From assembly GCA_963556145.1 (NCBI GenBank), contig OY744463.1, positions 6,758,001 through 6,822,000 on the forward strand: a stretch of 64,000 bases of DNA, given 5' to 3'. Of the stretch, positions 12,085-23,849 are shown piece after piece. Position numbers and translations under genes: made by a program. This DNA comes from Hygrocybe punicea (Eukaryota > Basidiomycota > Agaricomycetes > Agaricales > Hygrophoraceae). Each line of letters opens with the position of its first letter. Within the stretch, counting starts at the first letter, position 1. The notes beneath the pieces were generated by a model. The model ran no database searches, was not told where the DNA came from, and worked only from the letters and a program-made list of their open reading frames with translations.

Positions 12085-12549
12085 TGTTACGGATCGCTTC
12101 TGCAGTGGGCTCCAGCAACAATCAACTTAACTAGGAGGCAGTTTCTGGAGGGGAGATCAGCAGTTTCATTGTTGCTTATAACTAAGACAACACTGCTACA
12201 AAGGGGGGTTCATGGTCTAAAGTCATGCGAGCCGTGGGGGTTACCCAAGACAAGAGGGTCTGCCCCAAGAACCAGACTAAATGTAAAGAAGAGAAAAGAA
12301 GAAAAAGTCTGAACCAACTACATGAACAGTAGATATAGTGACTGTCTTGAGGGCAGTCAATGGAAGTCCAACAATGAGGCTACAGCAAGTCCAACTACAC
12401 CATGTGTTCACCATGAGGCAGACATGAGGCATCCTCATGTTGATGTTCTTGCAATCCAACTGGAGGCCTGGGTGTCATTGAGGGATAGAGGAGGTTCGGA
12501 TGACTTGGATGATTTGTCATCAGATCATGTGATATGCAGAATTGCCATT

Positions 12550-12843
12550 TCAGGGTCTACACTTGCTGTAACGGGCAAATATGCAGTCTAGCAAGTGCAT
12601 TGCATGGTTGGGTTGGAGAGAGGCATTGTCCAGTCTGGGATTGGTGAAGGGAGTGTCTTGAGGTAGTGTGGTTATAGTGGCAAGGTTGGTATGAAAGAAA
12701 ACAAAGGAATGTGTTGAGGAAAAACCAACTAGGACAGTGGGATAGTCGAGGTCAGATATGTGAACAGTGTATGCTGTGCTGGATGACGATGTCTGTGTCA
12801 ATAATGTATCAAGGGGCAATGTCTTGTCCTGTGTGTGGAACAA
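12550..12843 (-). CDS. Conserved 97-codon frame in element Ya (status uncertain)
   Basis: A 97-aa open frame (MFHTQDKT ... YSKCRP) lies in the sense strand of the solo-LTR-like element. Frames of the same length and same start and end are intact at 21792-22085, and slightly extended at 36962-37276, despite many substitutions. A frameshifted relative is at 35670-35963 and a truncated one at 20667-20830. The content is Thr/Ser-rich with a short hydrophobic FVFFHT core and no known domain. It may be an LTR-encoded protein or a frame that survived by chance. Confidence 0.3.
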   Translation of the reverse strand: MFHTQDKTLPLDTLLTQTSSSSTAYTVHISDLDYPTVLVGFSSTHSFVFFHTNLATITTLPQDTPFTNPRLDNASLQPNHAMHLLDCIFARYSKCRP

Positions 12844-13078
12844 TGCAGTACAAGTGTGGGAGGTATCAATGTTACAGATGAAAAAGGATTAATGAATGTG
12901 GGTCCAGGTTTTGAGTCATGGCACAGGTGACAGGCTGTGGGAACAAGTCATCGGGTACTGCGTTGAAGTGATGACGTGTGAACAATACACAATAGGGGTT
13001 GGTTCACTGTATTGGGAAATCGTATGGTTTGTGGTTGAAGTTTGAAGGTGTGTGCTTCAGTGATGGTCGGGTTGGAGG

Positions 13079-13783
13079 TAGTGTTGCCACGACTAGACTA
13101 GTCATAGTCGCGACTACATAGTCACAACTATGACTAGACTATTTACACCAAAATTTTAGTAGTCATAGTTGATAGTTGCAGCTAAAGTTGCAGCTTAGCT
13201 GGTCATTGTAGTCAACTAAACTTGAGAATAGTCAACTATAATTAAACAAATGTATGTTACAGTAATCAATGGCTCCTTGAAACACTACCACTCCATGAAA
13301 CACCTTCATATCATTTGTTCCACACATTCCCTAAGGCTAAATATAATGCTTATCAGTCCTGTACATCCAATGAATATGTTTAGATATTTGTGTCCATGTA
13401 AATGCACCACTAAAATTAGAAAATACTCTTTCGAGTAGGAGAGAATATTATGACCACTCCTTGAAACACCAGTATTTTGATCATAAAATAATCAAATCTG
13501 AATGGTTTTCCTTGAAGATTGGTATCTGTAGTCTCTAAATACATCTAAATATTTCTATCTATTCAGAATCTTGTTCAATGGATGCACTCGCCCAGAAAAT
13601 TTGATTTCAAGTCAAGTGTTTCAAGGAGCCATTGATTACTGTAAATCACTTATAAATACCAGAACAGACATGATATAATTTTAGTCAACTAGATAGTCAT
13701 AGTTGCAACTAGCTGAGTTGCAGCTAAAATCAACTATGACTATGACTGCCAGTTGACTAGTAGTCTTAGTCGTGGCAACACTA
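13079..13783. mobile_element. hAT-like MITE H2 with 8-bp TSD
   Basis: The 705-bp element begins TAGTGTTGCCACGACTA and ends with its exact inverse. It is flanked by GTTGGAGG at 13071-13078 and at 13784-13791. The uninterrupted site exists in the related copy near 20985-21000 (GTTGGAGGGAACAG), confirming insertion. Both ends are packed with TAGTC/GACTA iterations, as expected of transposase-bound subterminal repeats. A Tc1-type miniature element is nested inside. Confidence 0.87.
13260..13641. mobile_element. Tc1/mariner-type MITE with TA duplication
   Basis: The 382-bp element starts CAGTAATCAATGGCTCCTTG and ends with the inverse, giving terminal repeats of about 27 bp. It is flanked by TA on both sides (13258-13259 and 13642-13643). 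A CAGT start with a TA target site is typical for the Tc1/mariner superfamily. There is no transposase frame inside. It sits within H2, which itself sits within Ya. Confidence 0.8.
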
Positions 13784-15460
13784 GTTGGAGGGAATAGTGA
13801 AATGTCTTGTGATTGAGGATTGTTCAGAGTATACATGCAGGTGAGGAATGTCGTCAGATAGTCAGGGAGGATAATGGTATGCATGGGATACCAAAGTGGA
13901 AACCATATATCCAGGAATGGAAATTGTCAATTATGTGTTGGTATACTGTTGAGGTGGATGTTGGTTTCATCAATGAAGGAAGGTTGCCTTTTCCTGAGGC
14001 AAATCATGACAATGTAGAAACTAATCAGGAAGGTGATTGCTATGGCACCAATGATCATCACAGTTATGAACTGTTTGGTGAGGATAGCCATTGTGAGTCG
14101 GTTAGGAAAGACAGTATTTCATACAGCGAAGACAATGAAAGTGATGTCCATTTGCAAGGCCACTATTCAGGTACAGCAAGGTCACGTGGGGATGTGTCCA
14201 TGGTTGGTCTGGATTGTTCTAGAAGAAAGGGTAAGAAGGGAACAAGAACAAGAATAAACAATGATGTCCAAAAGTGGAATTGTCATGGTGGGTACCAGAG
14301 TTGGAATCAGAGTTGTGGAGTTGAAAAATGTAACAACAATGCACTCTCATTTATTCCCACATTCTATTTGGCTGCACTTGGTCTTCTTTTGGAAAATCTG
14401 CCTTGTAGTGTTGCCACAGCCACAACTATTAGCTGGCTTGCAGCAATAGCTGGTGTTCAGCTACAAATCAGCTAAACTTTCAGCTAATCCAAGATATCTG
14501 AATATTCAGCTCTAGATGACATATAGCTATTGTTGATCTAGATTGTCAGACCCCTTATGGATATGTGAACAAGACGCTAGCCTATTTGCAGCTCATATCT
14601 CTTAATACAGCACCAATTTGTGTTGTGGTGATACGCATCTGCACCCTCTGACCTTGTACATGTTCAATTTGACCTATTCTAACTTTGACACACTTCAGAC
14701 ACACTTCTATGCACTCCACCTATGCCCTACACTCACCTGATGCACAGCGCTTTACTCAACAACTTTATGCTTCCATTATCATCGCATGCACAACCCACTT
14801 CTCCCACACACATCGCACTGGTTTTCTACATTAGTCTGCCATCTAAGCGATTAATTCAGCTCATCTCTGACATCACCTGACCCTTTGTAGACCCTGTGCA
14901 TGGCTCTGTGTTGACTGGTTGTCAAATAGTGGATTTATCAGACTGTTTCACACTGTTAGGGGTATTTTTCCGAATACTTTATTCTTCAAATACTTTCTAT
15001 GCTGCTCATCTCACTTCACTTATTGACCCTATTTGCACCATTGTTCCACCATCATTTCACCTACCTAGCTTGTGTTTGTCCTATTTTCATAATAGCTACA
15101 CCCTAGCAACCCCTATCATATAAATACTCACTGTACTTAGTATACAAAAGAGAATAACATGCCCCCTTTCATCCAGTTCCTTTCTGGCTGCATCTCTGAG
15201 TCTCCCTTTGCCTCTGATTGCTGCACTTCTTCTTGCTTCATTGTTATCACACATGCTGCATCGCAACTATTGCACCCTTGCCATACTTCGTTGCAACATC
15301 GCATGGCTTTTGCTCATTTCACACCACTTTGGAAGTGTTCCCTCTACTTTTGTAGCCAGTATCTCCCATCTTTTACCATTAGGATTGAGATTTAACCCTT
15401 CAGAATTTGTACAGCACTGTGGTAGAGTAGGTATTTGATTCCATTCACATTGCCATGATG

Positions 15461-17179
15461 TAGTGTTGGAGAAGTTTGGTTCAGTCTGGTTTTGGGCCTT
15501 TTTGCCCCAAACTGGAACTGAACTGTTCAGTTCCTGCTAAAAAATCCTAAACCAAAACCAAAACCGATGTAAACCATTTACATCAGTTTGGTTTTGGTCC
15601 AAACATGGTTCAGACCATGAACCGCCTGCCCTCAGTGTCATCTGACCTTGCAATAGTGCACATGTCAACTGATGTGGCCAGCCTATATGTGAGGTGGGAT
15701 TGGGGTGCTGAGGTGCTGGCACACCTTGTGCAGGCATTGAGCCATGCACGTGGCTCTTCACATGGGTGTCTGGATGTGTCATATGCATTGTGCATGTGAT
15801 GACTAAGGTTGACCAAGGGTTGACATATGTGATAGGGTAAGATTTTCCAAGGGTTTTGAAGGGTTTGTTCTTGAATCATTATCTATTGCACATAGTGATA
15901 GAAACTTGGTGGGAATTTCAAAGAGTTATATATGCTCCAGTTTCTCTCCAAAATTTAGGTCAGATTTCTTCAGTAATTATTGTGCAATTCCATTTTCAAA
16001 AAGGAGTGTTTTGAAAAAACCCTGAGGGGTTGAAAAACCCAGACCCCTGAGGGGTTTTGAAAAACACTCCTTTTTGAAAATGGAATTGCACAATAACTAC
16101 TAAAGAAATCTGACCTAAATTTTGGAGAGAAACTAGAGCATATGTAACTCTTTGAAATTCCCACCAAGTTTCTATCACTATGTGCAATAGATAATGATTC
16201 AAGAACAAACCTATCAAAACCCTTGGAAAATCTTACCCTATCACATATGTCAACCCTTAGTCAACCTTAGTGATGATGGCCAGGTTGGACCTGGGTTGGT
16301 TGTTTCCAATGGACGCATAGTGGTGGTGGCGTATGAGCCTCTCTGCGTGGGTGTCCCAATGCGTGATACATTGTACATGTGATGACAGCCAGGTTGACCC
16401 TGCATTGGCCTTTCTTGGTGGTGGTGGTGGTGGTGTTGGTGTTGTGTGGTGGTGATGGTGGTGATGGTGGTGGTGGTGGTACAGTGCTGCATTCTATTAT
16501 ATACAAATAAAATCAATAAAAAAATCAATAAAAATACATACCATGAAGGAGTGGGGGTGGATGCATCACCACCCACTGCTCGTTGACTGCCATTCCACCC
16601 TGTTCACAAATTTTTTTCATGTGCGCTGTAGAGATTGGTATATCTCTGGGCACATTTCACCATATTCCTCATTTGTTCTTGGCTGCATTGTTGGTGGTGT
16701 GACTGGCATCTGACATGGCCATCCTGGTGGTTGTGGCCATTGTGGTGGCAATTGTTGTTGTCCTCATAGTGGTAGTGGTGGTGGTAGTGGTGGTGGTAGT
16801 GGTTGTTGACTGGGAACCGAAGTTTAGTTAGTGTCAAATAAAGTAAAATGAAACCTACGTGGGCAGCAGGGTACTCCATGCTGCCCGTTTTGTTGACCTC
16901 AGGTGCTCTGTCGACCTCATTTGGCATACGTTGTGGGCGTTGTTGGTGGTTACAGAGGTGACTTGGTAACTTTGGAAGTCAGCCAAGTAGCTGACTGGGG
17001 AATATTGGTTTGCAGTTCAAACTCAGTTTGAAACTGTTTTGGCCCACAGCCAAATCCCCAAACTGGAGACTGAATGGTTCGGTCTCAGCCACAATTTCCA
17101 AACCAGAACAGAAACTGACAGTTTTGGTTCAGTCTAAACCGGGTTTGGATTGGTCTGAGACCAAACTTCCCCAACACTA
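15461..17179 (-). mobile_element. hAT-like element H4 carrying cassette and palindrome
   Basis: Left TIR TAGTGTTGGAGAAGTTTGGT matches the right end at 19 of 20 positions. Flanks CCATGATG (15453-15460) and CCACGATG (17180-17187) match 7/8. The subterminal sequence repeats GTTTGGTT/CAGTTT motifs. A compound palindrome is at 15644-15695. The cassette exon on the minus strand (around 16545-16590) ends in VVMHPPPLLHG and is directly followed by GTATG. A 468-bp hairpin element is nested at 15803-16270. Confidence 0.8.
15803..16270. mobile_element. Near-perfect 468-bp inverted-repeat (foldback) element
   Basis: The two arms of roughly 225 bp are inverted copies. The left starts CTAAGGTTGACCAAGGGTTG and the right ends with the near-inverse, including TTGACATATGTGATAGGGTA. 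They meet in a short loop near 16030-16045. Flanking TGATGA occurs at 15797-15802 and 16271-16276. Both arms even yield the same peptide start in opposite directions, which shows how little they have diverged. There are no internal genes. The nature of the mobilising enzyme is unknown. Confidence 0.85.
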
Positions 17180-17269
17180 CCACGATGCACCCTTTCAGTA
17201 GCTTCAGCTAGAGAATAGCTGCAGCTTGCTGCCCAGCTAAGCTGGGGCTGTGGCAACACCAGTACCTTG

Positions 17270-18230
17270 CACTTATTCCCTTTTGAATCTTCTCTTCACA
17301 CCTTTACTTTTCCATGGCACACTATCTTTTCCCAGACACTTTGACTATCCTTGTATTTTCTTGTTCTTATTGTCTTTTTATCTGTTCTTCTAGAACAATC
17401 CCAACCAATCATGGACACAACCACACATGACATTGCTGCACCTGAATAGCCCCCCTTGCTGATTGACATCACTTTCATTGTCTTTTGCTGTACAACATAC
17501 TGTCTTCCTACAAAGTACAAGAAACGATACACAATGGCTATCCTCACCAAACAGTTCATAACTGTGATCATCATTGGTGCCATAGCAATCACCTTCCTTA
17601 TTGGTTTTTACATCATCATGATTTGCCTTTGGAAAAGGCAACCTTCTTTTATTGATGAAACCAACATCCACCTTGACAGTATACTGACATGTAATTGACA
17701 ATTACCATTCTTGGATATTTGGTTTTCACTTTCATATCCTGTGCCTACCATCATCCTCCTCGATAATCTGACAACATTTCTTACCTGCATACCTACCATG
17801 AACAATCCTTGATCACAACATGTTTCACTGTTCCCTCCAATCCAACCATCTCCAGAGCCACTCCCTCAACCTTCACCCATAGACCATATGACTTTCCAAT
17901 ACAGTGAACCAACCCCTATTGTTTATTGTTCCCATGTCATTGCTTCAATGCAGTACCTGATGACTTGTTCCCATAGCTTGTTACTTGTGCCATGACTCAA
18001 AACCTGGACCCACATTCATTTGTTCCTTTCTATCCATAACCTTGACAACCTCACTCACCTGCATGCACACCTCATGCAGTACCCGATTACGTATTCTCAC
18101 GGCCTGTCATACCTATGAGATGACTCACTGTATGGACTCCCACACTCATTTACAACAATTTCCTTCATTGGATCAATGCCAACATCAGGTGGACACAATA
18201 TTTGTAGTGGTGCCTCAAATCATTTGTAGC
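17270..18230 (+). mobile_element. Truncated solo-LTR-like element Yf
   Basis: Sequence homologous to the 5' half to two-thirds of the Y elements, in plus sense. The TM-type frame begins near 17456 (IDITFIVFCCTTYC, then MAILTKQFITVIIIG with LIGFYIIMICLW). The 5' end is lost at the H3 junction and the 3' third is missing. From about 18190 short TTTGTAGT-type iterations continue to 18300. Confidence 0.55.
17456..17698 (+). CDS. Two-segment membrane-type frame in Yf (status uncertain)
   Basis: An 80-codon frame with two hydrophobic stretches (near residues 3-16 and 30-54), followed by KRQPSFIDET. Related but interrupted frames occur in the same place in Yb (near 19823), Ye (near 35092) and Yd (near 36383), for example LIGFY.VMIYLW. 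Whether it is translated is unknown. The hydrophobicity is shared by all copies and is the main reason to list it. Confidence 0.25.
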   Translation: MLIDITFIVFCCTTYCLPTKYKKRYTMAILTKQFITVIIIGAIAITFLIGFYIIMICLWKRQPSFIDETNIHLDSILTCN

Positions 18231-18370
18231 ACTACTTCAAACTATTTGTAGTGGAGCTTCATACCATTTGTAGTCCTGCTTCAAATTAATTGTAGTACTG
18301 ACATAGTAGTTGGTTTAAACAGCCATTTTTCAGTAACTCAGAACAAAACTCCAAACCCTTAGCATCCTTA

Positions 18371-19036
18371 TAGTGAGTTCTGAAAGTAATTGTGGTACCA
18401 TTTTTTTCTTGAGGCACTTACAAAGGCTTGGTCAGTGCCATACCATTGTGGTTGAGCAACAAGAAATATGGTTTTATATATGATTCATGCTAGCTATTTG
18501 TGATGCAACTCTATCCAAAGCCTAAATAAATCTATCTACACCGTACAACACCTTGAAATACCATCAAAACTGAAGGAAGTACAAAATAACTGCACAGATT
18601 AAATTTCCTCTGTGGTCACAAGATATTGGCTTGTTTTGGAAAGTCTTAAAATCACATCATTTGCCAAGTGATTCCTCCCAACCCAGAGCTTGTAGTAACA
18701 TGATAAAACAATGAATTTTTATTATTGTATTTGCTTCAGATATTCCCCTTTTTTTGATAAGATTTCAGCCAAAATAGCACTAATTAGCCTAGGCTAAGCT
18801 ATAAAGTCAGAGTTGGTCACTAAGAGCTAGAAATACAAAAATGTATTAAGAACTTAGAAGGTTCAGATTTATTTATTTAGGCCTAGAATAGAGCTGCAAT
18901 AGGAGTATGTAGCATAAATATCATATAAAACCATATTTCTTGTTGCTCAGCCACAATGGCATCGCACTGACTGAGCCTTTGTAAGTGTCTCAAAAACAAA
19001 AAACATTGGTGTGGCCATTACTTTTGGAACTCGCTG
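18371..19036. mobile_element. Tc1/mariner-type element remnant, long terminal repeats
   Basis: The left end TAGTGAGTTCTGAAAGTAAT and the right end (read inward CAGCGAGTTCCAAAAGTAAT) are inverted relatives flanked by TA (18369-18370 and 19037-19038). Similarity between the arms extends about 120 bp inward (GTGCCATACCATTGTGG against CCACAATGGCATCGCAC). No transposase frame remains in the 666 bp. The inner part is AT-rich. Confidence 0.72.
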
Positions 19037-19167
19037 TAAGTGACCCCTAAGCTTTCGGCATTGCCTATCTTGTCAAATATCTTTTCATCAATTTAGCTAA
19101 TTTCACTAGTTGGGAAAAAATTCTTACAGGGGATTCAGAAAAGCGTCTCACAAACAGAAAAAAAATA

Positions 19168-19300
19168 ATTGAATGAGCAACCAGTAGTCACTGACATGCA
19201 GTTAACCTGCCTGATTGATGATGTTGGCTTGAATAATTGAATGAGCAACCAGTAGTCACCGACATGCAGTTAACCTGCCTGATTGATGATGTTGGCTTTT
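19168..19300. repeat. Tandem duplication, about 65-bp unit
   Basis: AATAATTGAATGAGCAACCA ... GATGATGTTGGCTT occurs twice in a row with one or two substitutions (ACTGACATGC against ACCGACATGC). Confidence 0.8.
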
Positions 19301-20197
19301 CATCATGTTATTTCAATGAGCCCACCAGGTCCATGGTAAGCAACAGGTGTGTTGTTATGAATGCTATACCAGATCTGATCAATAATTCCTTGATGAACAG
19401 AGTTTTCTTGAAGACAAAATCAAGGATGGCACTTCTGTTCAATCTCAGCCTGACTACTGCAAGTCTGAGCATACAAATACATGATACTATTTCATATACT
19501 GTAGTCCCAAGGTAACTGCTTAACTGTTACATTTTTCAACCCTGCAACTCTGATGCCAACTCTGGTACCCACCATGATGATCCTGCATTACCACATCTTC
19601 CTTTTCCATTCCCTTTTGCCTTTTGTCTTCTTTTGAACATCGTTGTTTATTCTTATTCTTGTTTTCTTTTTATCCTTTCTTCTAGAACAATCCAGACTGA
19701 CCATGGACACATCCCCATGTGACCTTGCTGTATCCAAATGGTCTCCTTGCTGATGGACATCATCGCCATTGTCTTTTCCCTTGCCTTGACATATTCTTCA
19801 TCCCACGACAAACCGATATACAATGGCTATACTCCCAACACAGCTAATCACCATGATTATTATTAGCATCATCGCTATCACTTTCCTTATCGGTTTCTAC
19901 TTTGTCATGATCTATCTTTGGCACCAATACCCCTCTGCCATTGATACTTCTGACTTCCACCTTGACAATATCTCACCATGTAAATGACAATTGCCATTCC
20001 CAGATATATGGTTTCCACTTTCATATCCTATGCCTACCATCATCCTCCCTGACAATCCAATGACATTCCTCACCTGCATGCATACTCTGAACAATCCTCA
20101 ATCATGAAATATTTCACTGTTCCATCCAATCCGACCATTGCCGAAGCACACACCTTCAGACTTTGACCACACAGACCATACAACTTCCCAATACAGT

Positions 20198-21582
20198 TGT
20201 TACAGATTGCTTCTGCAGCAGGCTCCAGCAACAATCAACTTAACTGGGAGGCAGTTTCCAGAGGAGAGAACAGCAGTTTCATTGTTGCTTACAACTAAGA
20301 CAACACTGCTACAAGTGGGGGGTTCATAGTATAAGGTTATTGCAAGCCATGGGGGTTACCCAAGACAGGAGGGTCTGCCCCAAGAACCAGACTAAACATA
20401 AGGAAAGGAAAAGAAGAAAAAGTCTGAACAAACTACAAGATCAGTAGATATAGTGACTGGTCTTGAGGGGAGGTAAATAGCAGTCCAACTATGAGGTTAC
20501 AGTAAGTTCAACTACACCATGTGTTCACCATGAGGCAGACATGAGGCATCCTCATGTTGATGTTCTCATGATCCAACTGGAGGCCCGGGTGTCATTGAGG
20601 GATAGAAGAGGTCCAGATGACTCAGATGATTTGTCATTGGATCATGTGATATGCAGAATTGCCAATTCAGGGTCTACACTTGCTGTAATGGGCAAGTAGG
20701 TAGTCTGGCATGTGCATTGCATTGTTGGGTTGGAGAGAAGCATTGTTCAGTGTTGGATCAGTGAAGGGAGTGTCTTGAGGTGGTGTGGGCATAGCGGTGA
20801 TGCTGGTATGAAAGAAAATAAAGGAATGTGTTAGGAGAAAACCAACCAAGCTATGGGAACAAGTCGTCAGGTACTGCATTGAAGCAATGATGTGTGAACA
20901 ATATACAATAGGGGTTGGTTCACTGTATTGGGAAGTTGCATGGTCTATGGTCAAAGTCTGAAGGTGTGTGCTTCGGCGATGGTTGGGTTGGAGGGAACAG
21001 TGAGATGTCTTGTGATTGAGGATTGTTCAGAGTATACATGCAGGTGAGGAATGTCTTCGGATAGTCAGGGAGGATAATGGTAGGCATGGATACCAAAGTG
21101 GAAATCATATATCTGGGAATGGAAATTGTCAATTATGTGTTGGTATACTGTTGAGGTGGATGTCAGTTTCATTAATGAAGGAAGGTTGCCTTTTCCTGAG
21201 GCAAATCATGATGATATAGAAACCAATCAGGAAGGTGATCACTATGGCACCAATGATCATCACAGTTATGAACTGTTTGGTGAGGATTGCCATTGTGTAT
21301 TGGTTTGGGAAGACAGTATGTCATACAGCAAGGACAATGAGAGTGATGTCCATTGGCAAGGGGACTATTCAGGTACAGCAAAGTTGTGTGGAGATGTGTC
21401 CATGGTTGGTCTGGATTGTTCTAGAAGAAAGGATAAAAAGGAAACAAGAACAAGAATAAAAAACAATGTTTAAAAGAAGACAAAAGGAAAAATGAAACGA
21501 AAAAAGAAAGGTGTGGTAATGTGGAATCGTCATGATGGATAATGGAGTTGGAATCAGAGTTGCAGAGTTGAAAAACGTAACA
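20198..21582 (-). mobile_element. Solo-LTR-like element Yc nested inside Yb
   Basis: It is bounded by TGTTACAGATTGC and AACGTAACA with a 5-bp duplication ACAGT (20193-20197 and 21583-21587). It is 1,385 bp and inverted relative to its host copy, so one family member jumped into another. The 97-codon frame is truncated here. Confidence 0.83.
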
Positions 21583-21791
21583 ACAGTGAACCAACCCCTA
21601 TTGTGTATTGTTCACATGTCATTGCTTTGATGCAGTACCTGACAACTTGTTCCCACAGCTTGTCACTAGTGCCATGACTTGAAACCTGGACCCACATTCA
21701 TTTATCCTTTTTCATCTATACCTTGATGACTCCTACACTTGTTAATAGCAATACCTGTTCTTGAAAGAATACCGACATCAGGTGGACATCT

Positions 21792-22085
21792 TTGTTCCAT
21801 ACACAGGACAAGACATCACCCCTCGATACATCATCAACACAGACATCATCATCCAACACAGCTTATGCTGTTCACATGTTTGACCTCAACTGTTCCACTG
21901 TCCTAGTTGGTTTCCTCCCAACACATTCCTTTGTTTTCTTTCATACCGACCTTGCTGGTATATCCACACTACCTCATGATACCCCCTTCACCAATCCCAT
22001 GCTGGACAATGCCTCTCTCCAACGTTACCATGCAATGCTCCTGCCAGACTACCTACTTGCCAAATACAGTAAGTGTAGACCCTGA
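21792..22085 (+). CDS. Conserved 97-codon frame in Yb (status uncertain)
   Basis: Same 97-aa frame as at 12550-12843 (about 80% identical by eye) with identical ends MFHTQDKT and YSKCRP. It lies in the 3' half of the solo-LTR-like element, in the sense direction. No domain is recognised. Intactness across diverged copies is the only evidence for function. Confidence 0.3.
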   Translation: MFHTQDKTSPLDTSSTQTSSSNTAYAVHMFDLNCSTVLVGFLPTHSFVFFHTDLAGISTLPHDTPFTNPMLDNASLQRYHAMLLPDYLLAKYSKCRP

Positions 22086-22810
22086 ATTGGCAATTCTGCA
22101 TATCACATGATCCAATGACAAATCATCTGAGTCATCTGGACCTCTTCTATCCCTCAATGACACCTGGGCCTCCAGTTGGATCATGAGAACATCAACATGA
22201 GGATGCCTCATGTCTGCCTCATGGTGAACAGATGGTGTAGTTGAACTTACTGTAACCTCATGGTTGGACTGCTATTTACCTCCCCTCAAGACCAGTCACT
22301 ATATCTACTGTTCTTGTAGTTGGTTTGGACTTTTTCTTCTTTTCTCTTCTTTACATTTAGTCTGGTACTTGGGGCTGACCCTCTTGCCTGGGTAACCCCC
22401 ATGATTTGCAATGACACTAGACCATGAACCCCCTTGTAAGCAACAATGAAACTGCTGCTCTCTCCTCTGGAAACCAACTCCCAGTTGAGTTGATTGTTGC
22501 TGGAGCCCGCTGTAGAAGCGATCCGTAACATTAACTTTGTGAAGTATGAATGGGTATGAGAAGTGGGGTGATTGACCAGGAGGGAACTTGAGGTCATTGC
22601 TATGGCACATTCTTGATGTTCCAAGGTACATAGTTTTGGGTTCTGACTCACTGGCAATCTGTGGAATATTAATGCTCAATGAAGACACAGAGGACATGGG
22701 CATAGCATTGCTCAAGATGAGAGCTGCTTCTGCTGCTCATGGTGTATAATTGAAGCTGTCCAATTTTTCCCACATATGAGTTTGATTGTTTTGCAAAGTA
22801 CACACATCAC

Positions 22811-23480
22811 TCATGTTAAGTCAATTGCCTCCTTGAGAACAGACAGCTTTCTCTCACAGACTGCGCCCATTATGCTGTGATTCATCACAAAGTAATTGAT
22901 ATATCTCCAAACACTATTAATCCCTGTATCATTGTGAAGAATCCACCCAACCTCTGCATTTGTTGCACCATACCCCATTGCCCTATTGAGCATGGGGTCT
23001 AACATCTCCCAAGTGTTGAGACTGTCAGGCAATACAGGCTGGTGCATGAATGTCACATTGCATCTCCATCATTTGCTTTAGAAATCGAGTTCAGTAACTA
23101 TTCTATTTGTCTGGTAAAGTCATTCATAAGTTCACTGCATTGGGGGAGACTTTGGTGGTAGTGGAGGGATTAGAACTGTCAGTGGGAATGATTGCTGATG
23201 TGACTGGTTGACATGTTAGTATGGTAGATGGCACTCATGTTGCTTGTTGGTTTTCAATGAAATAGTTGTTCAAGGAAGTGTTACTCCTTGCTGATTCTTC
23301 CTTCTATCTCTTCTTTAAATTTTCAGCACATTTCTCAGATCCTTGATGCTGTTTTGTAAGATTAGAAATGCCACCATTCCCAACTTTGACCTTTGTTTGG
23401 CAGTCTGGGCACAGTACAAAGCCCTCATGGTCAATGTTAACAGTAGTGTTCTAAAATAACTTGTCAGTGGAGTCAAGAGC
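22811..23480 (-). pseudogene. Decayed zinc-finger-type fungal protein gene
   Basis: On the minus strand a C2HC-like stretch (CPDCQTKVKVGNGG ... KQHQGSEKC) is read at about 23440-23350. An 81-codon frame follows at 23056-22811 (WEMLDPMLNRAMGYGA, WRYINYFVMNH). I recall this pairing from uncharacterised multi-copy agaricomycete proteins whose genes often neighbour transposons. Stops lie between the two parts, and no complete model can be built. Function unknown. Confidence 0.45.
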
Positions 23481-23849
23481 ATAATATGAGATAATCACCT
23501 GTTCCATCTCTTAGGCCTCACTGAGGGGTTGATCAAAATGTAATTCGAAGTCTAAACAAAGCCAAATGAAGTGGCTGTGCAAAGGGTTCCAAATTTTTTT
23601 TAGTCAGCCACCTGATCAGACTAACTACCTAACCCTGGTTCAGGATTCCAATCCCATGACCCCTCTTGAAGGTGATACCTCTTTGACAAAGAGATTACTT
23701 TGCAGCATTGAGAACTAATATCACTTGTAAACAACATTCAACTAGCAGATGAGTGGTATGTTCTCACCATGGATCCTGAAACTACACATTGGCCTTGGCA
23801 TTCCAGAAATCCCTAGGCCAATAATATTGGCCAAATCTTGTGAGTTATG

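Larger units (their letters stand above)
12085..14335 (-). mobile_element. Solo-LTR-like element Ya (TG...CA, 5-bp TSD), interrupted by H2
   Basis: The element starts TGTTACGGATCGC and ends GAAAAATGTAACA. It is flanked by ACAAT at 12080-12084 and at 14336-14340. TG...CA ends and a perfect 5-bp duplication are the signature of LTR integration. No gag, pol or second LTR lies inside, so a long solo LTR is the simplest reading. Its sense direction, judged from the conserved frame, is minus. H2 is inserted at 13079-13783; without it the element would be 1.54 kb. Confidence 0.75.
14406..17261. mobile_element. hAT-like element H3 hosting H4
   Basis: Left end TAGTGTTGCCACAGCCACAA; the right end read inward is TGGTGTTGCCACAGCCCCAG. 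Flanks CTGCCTTG (14398-14405) and GTACCTTG (17262-17269) match 6/8, consistent with an old 8-bp duplication. The subterminal zones repeat AGCTGG/CAGCTA. The AT-rich interior at 14500-15450 shows no recognisable frame. Element H4 is inserted at 15461-17179, so H3 alone is about 1.1 kb. Confidence 0.62.
19525..22530 (+). mobile_element. Solo-LTR-like element Yb (TTAAC TSD) split by Yc
   Basis: It starts TGTTACATTTTTC and ends GATCCGTAACA. A perfect 5-bp duplication TTAAC lies at 19520-19524 and 22531-22535. A second, inverted member of the same family (Yc) occupies 20198-21582; removing it leaves about 1.6 kb. The 97-codon frame is intact at 21792-22085. No internal retrotransposon genes are present. 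Confidence 0.82.

Noticed and set aside
13813..14475. 220-codon plus-strand frame in element Ya
   Set aside because: It is antisense to the frames conserved across the Y family. Its counterpart in Yc (21126-21473) is a different length, and it runs out of the element into H3.
12085..22530. Y family as LINE or SINE
   Set aside because: No poly-A or RT. TG...CA ends and 5-bp duplications fit LTR integration better.
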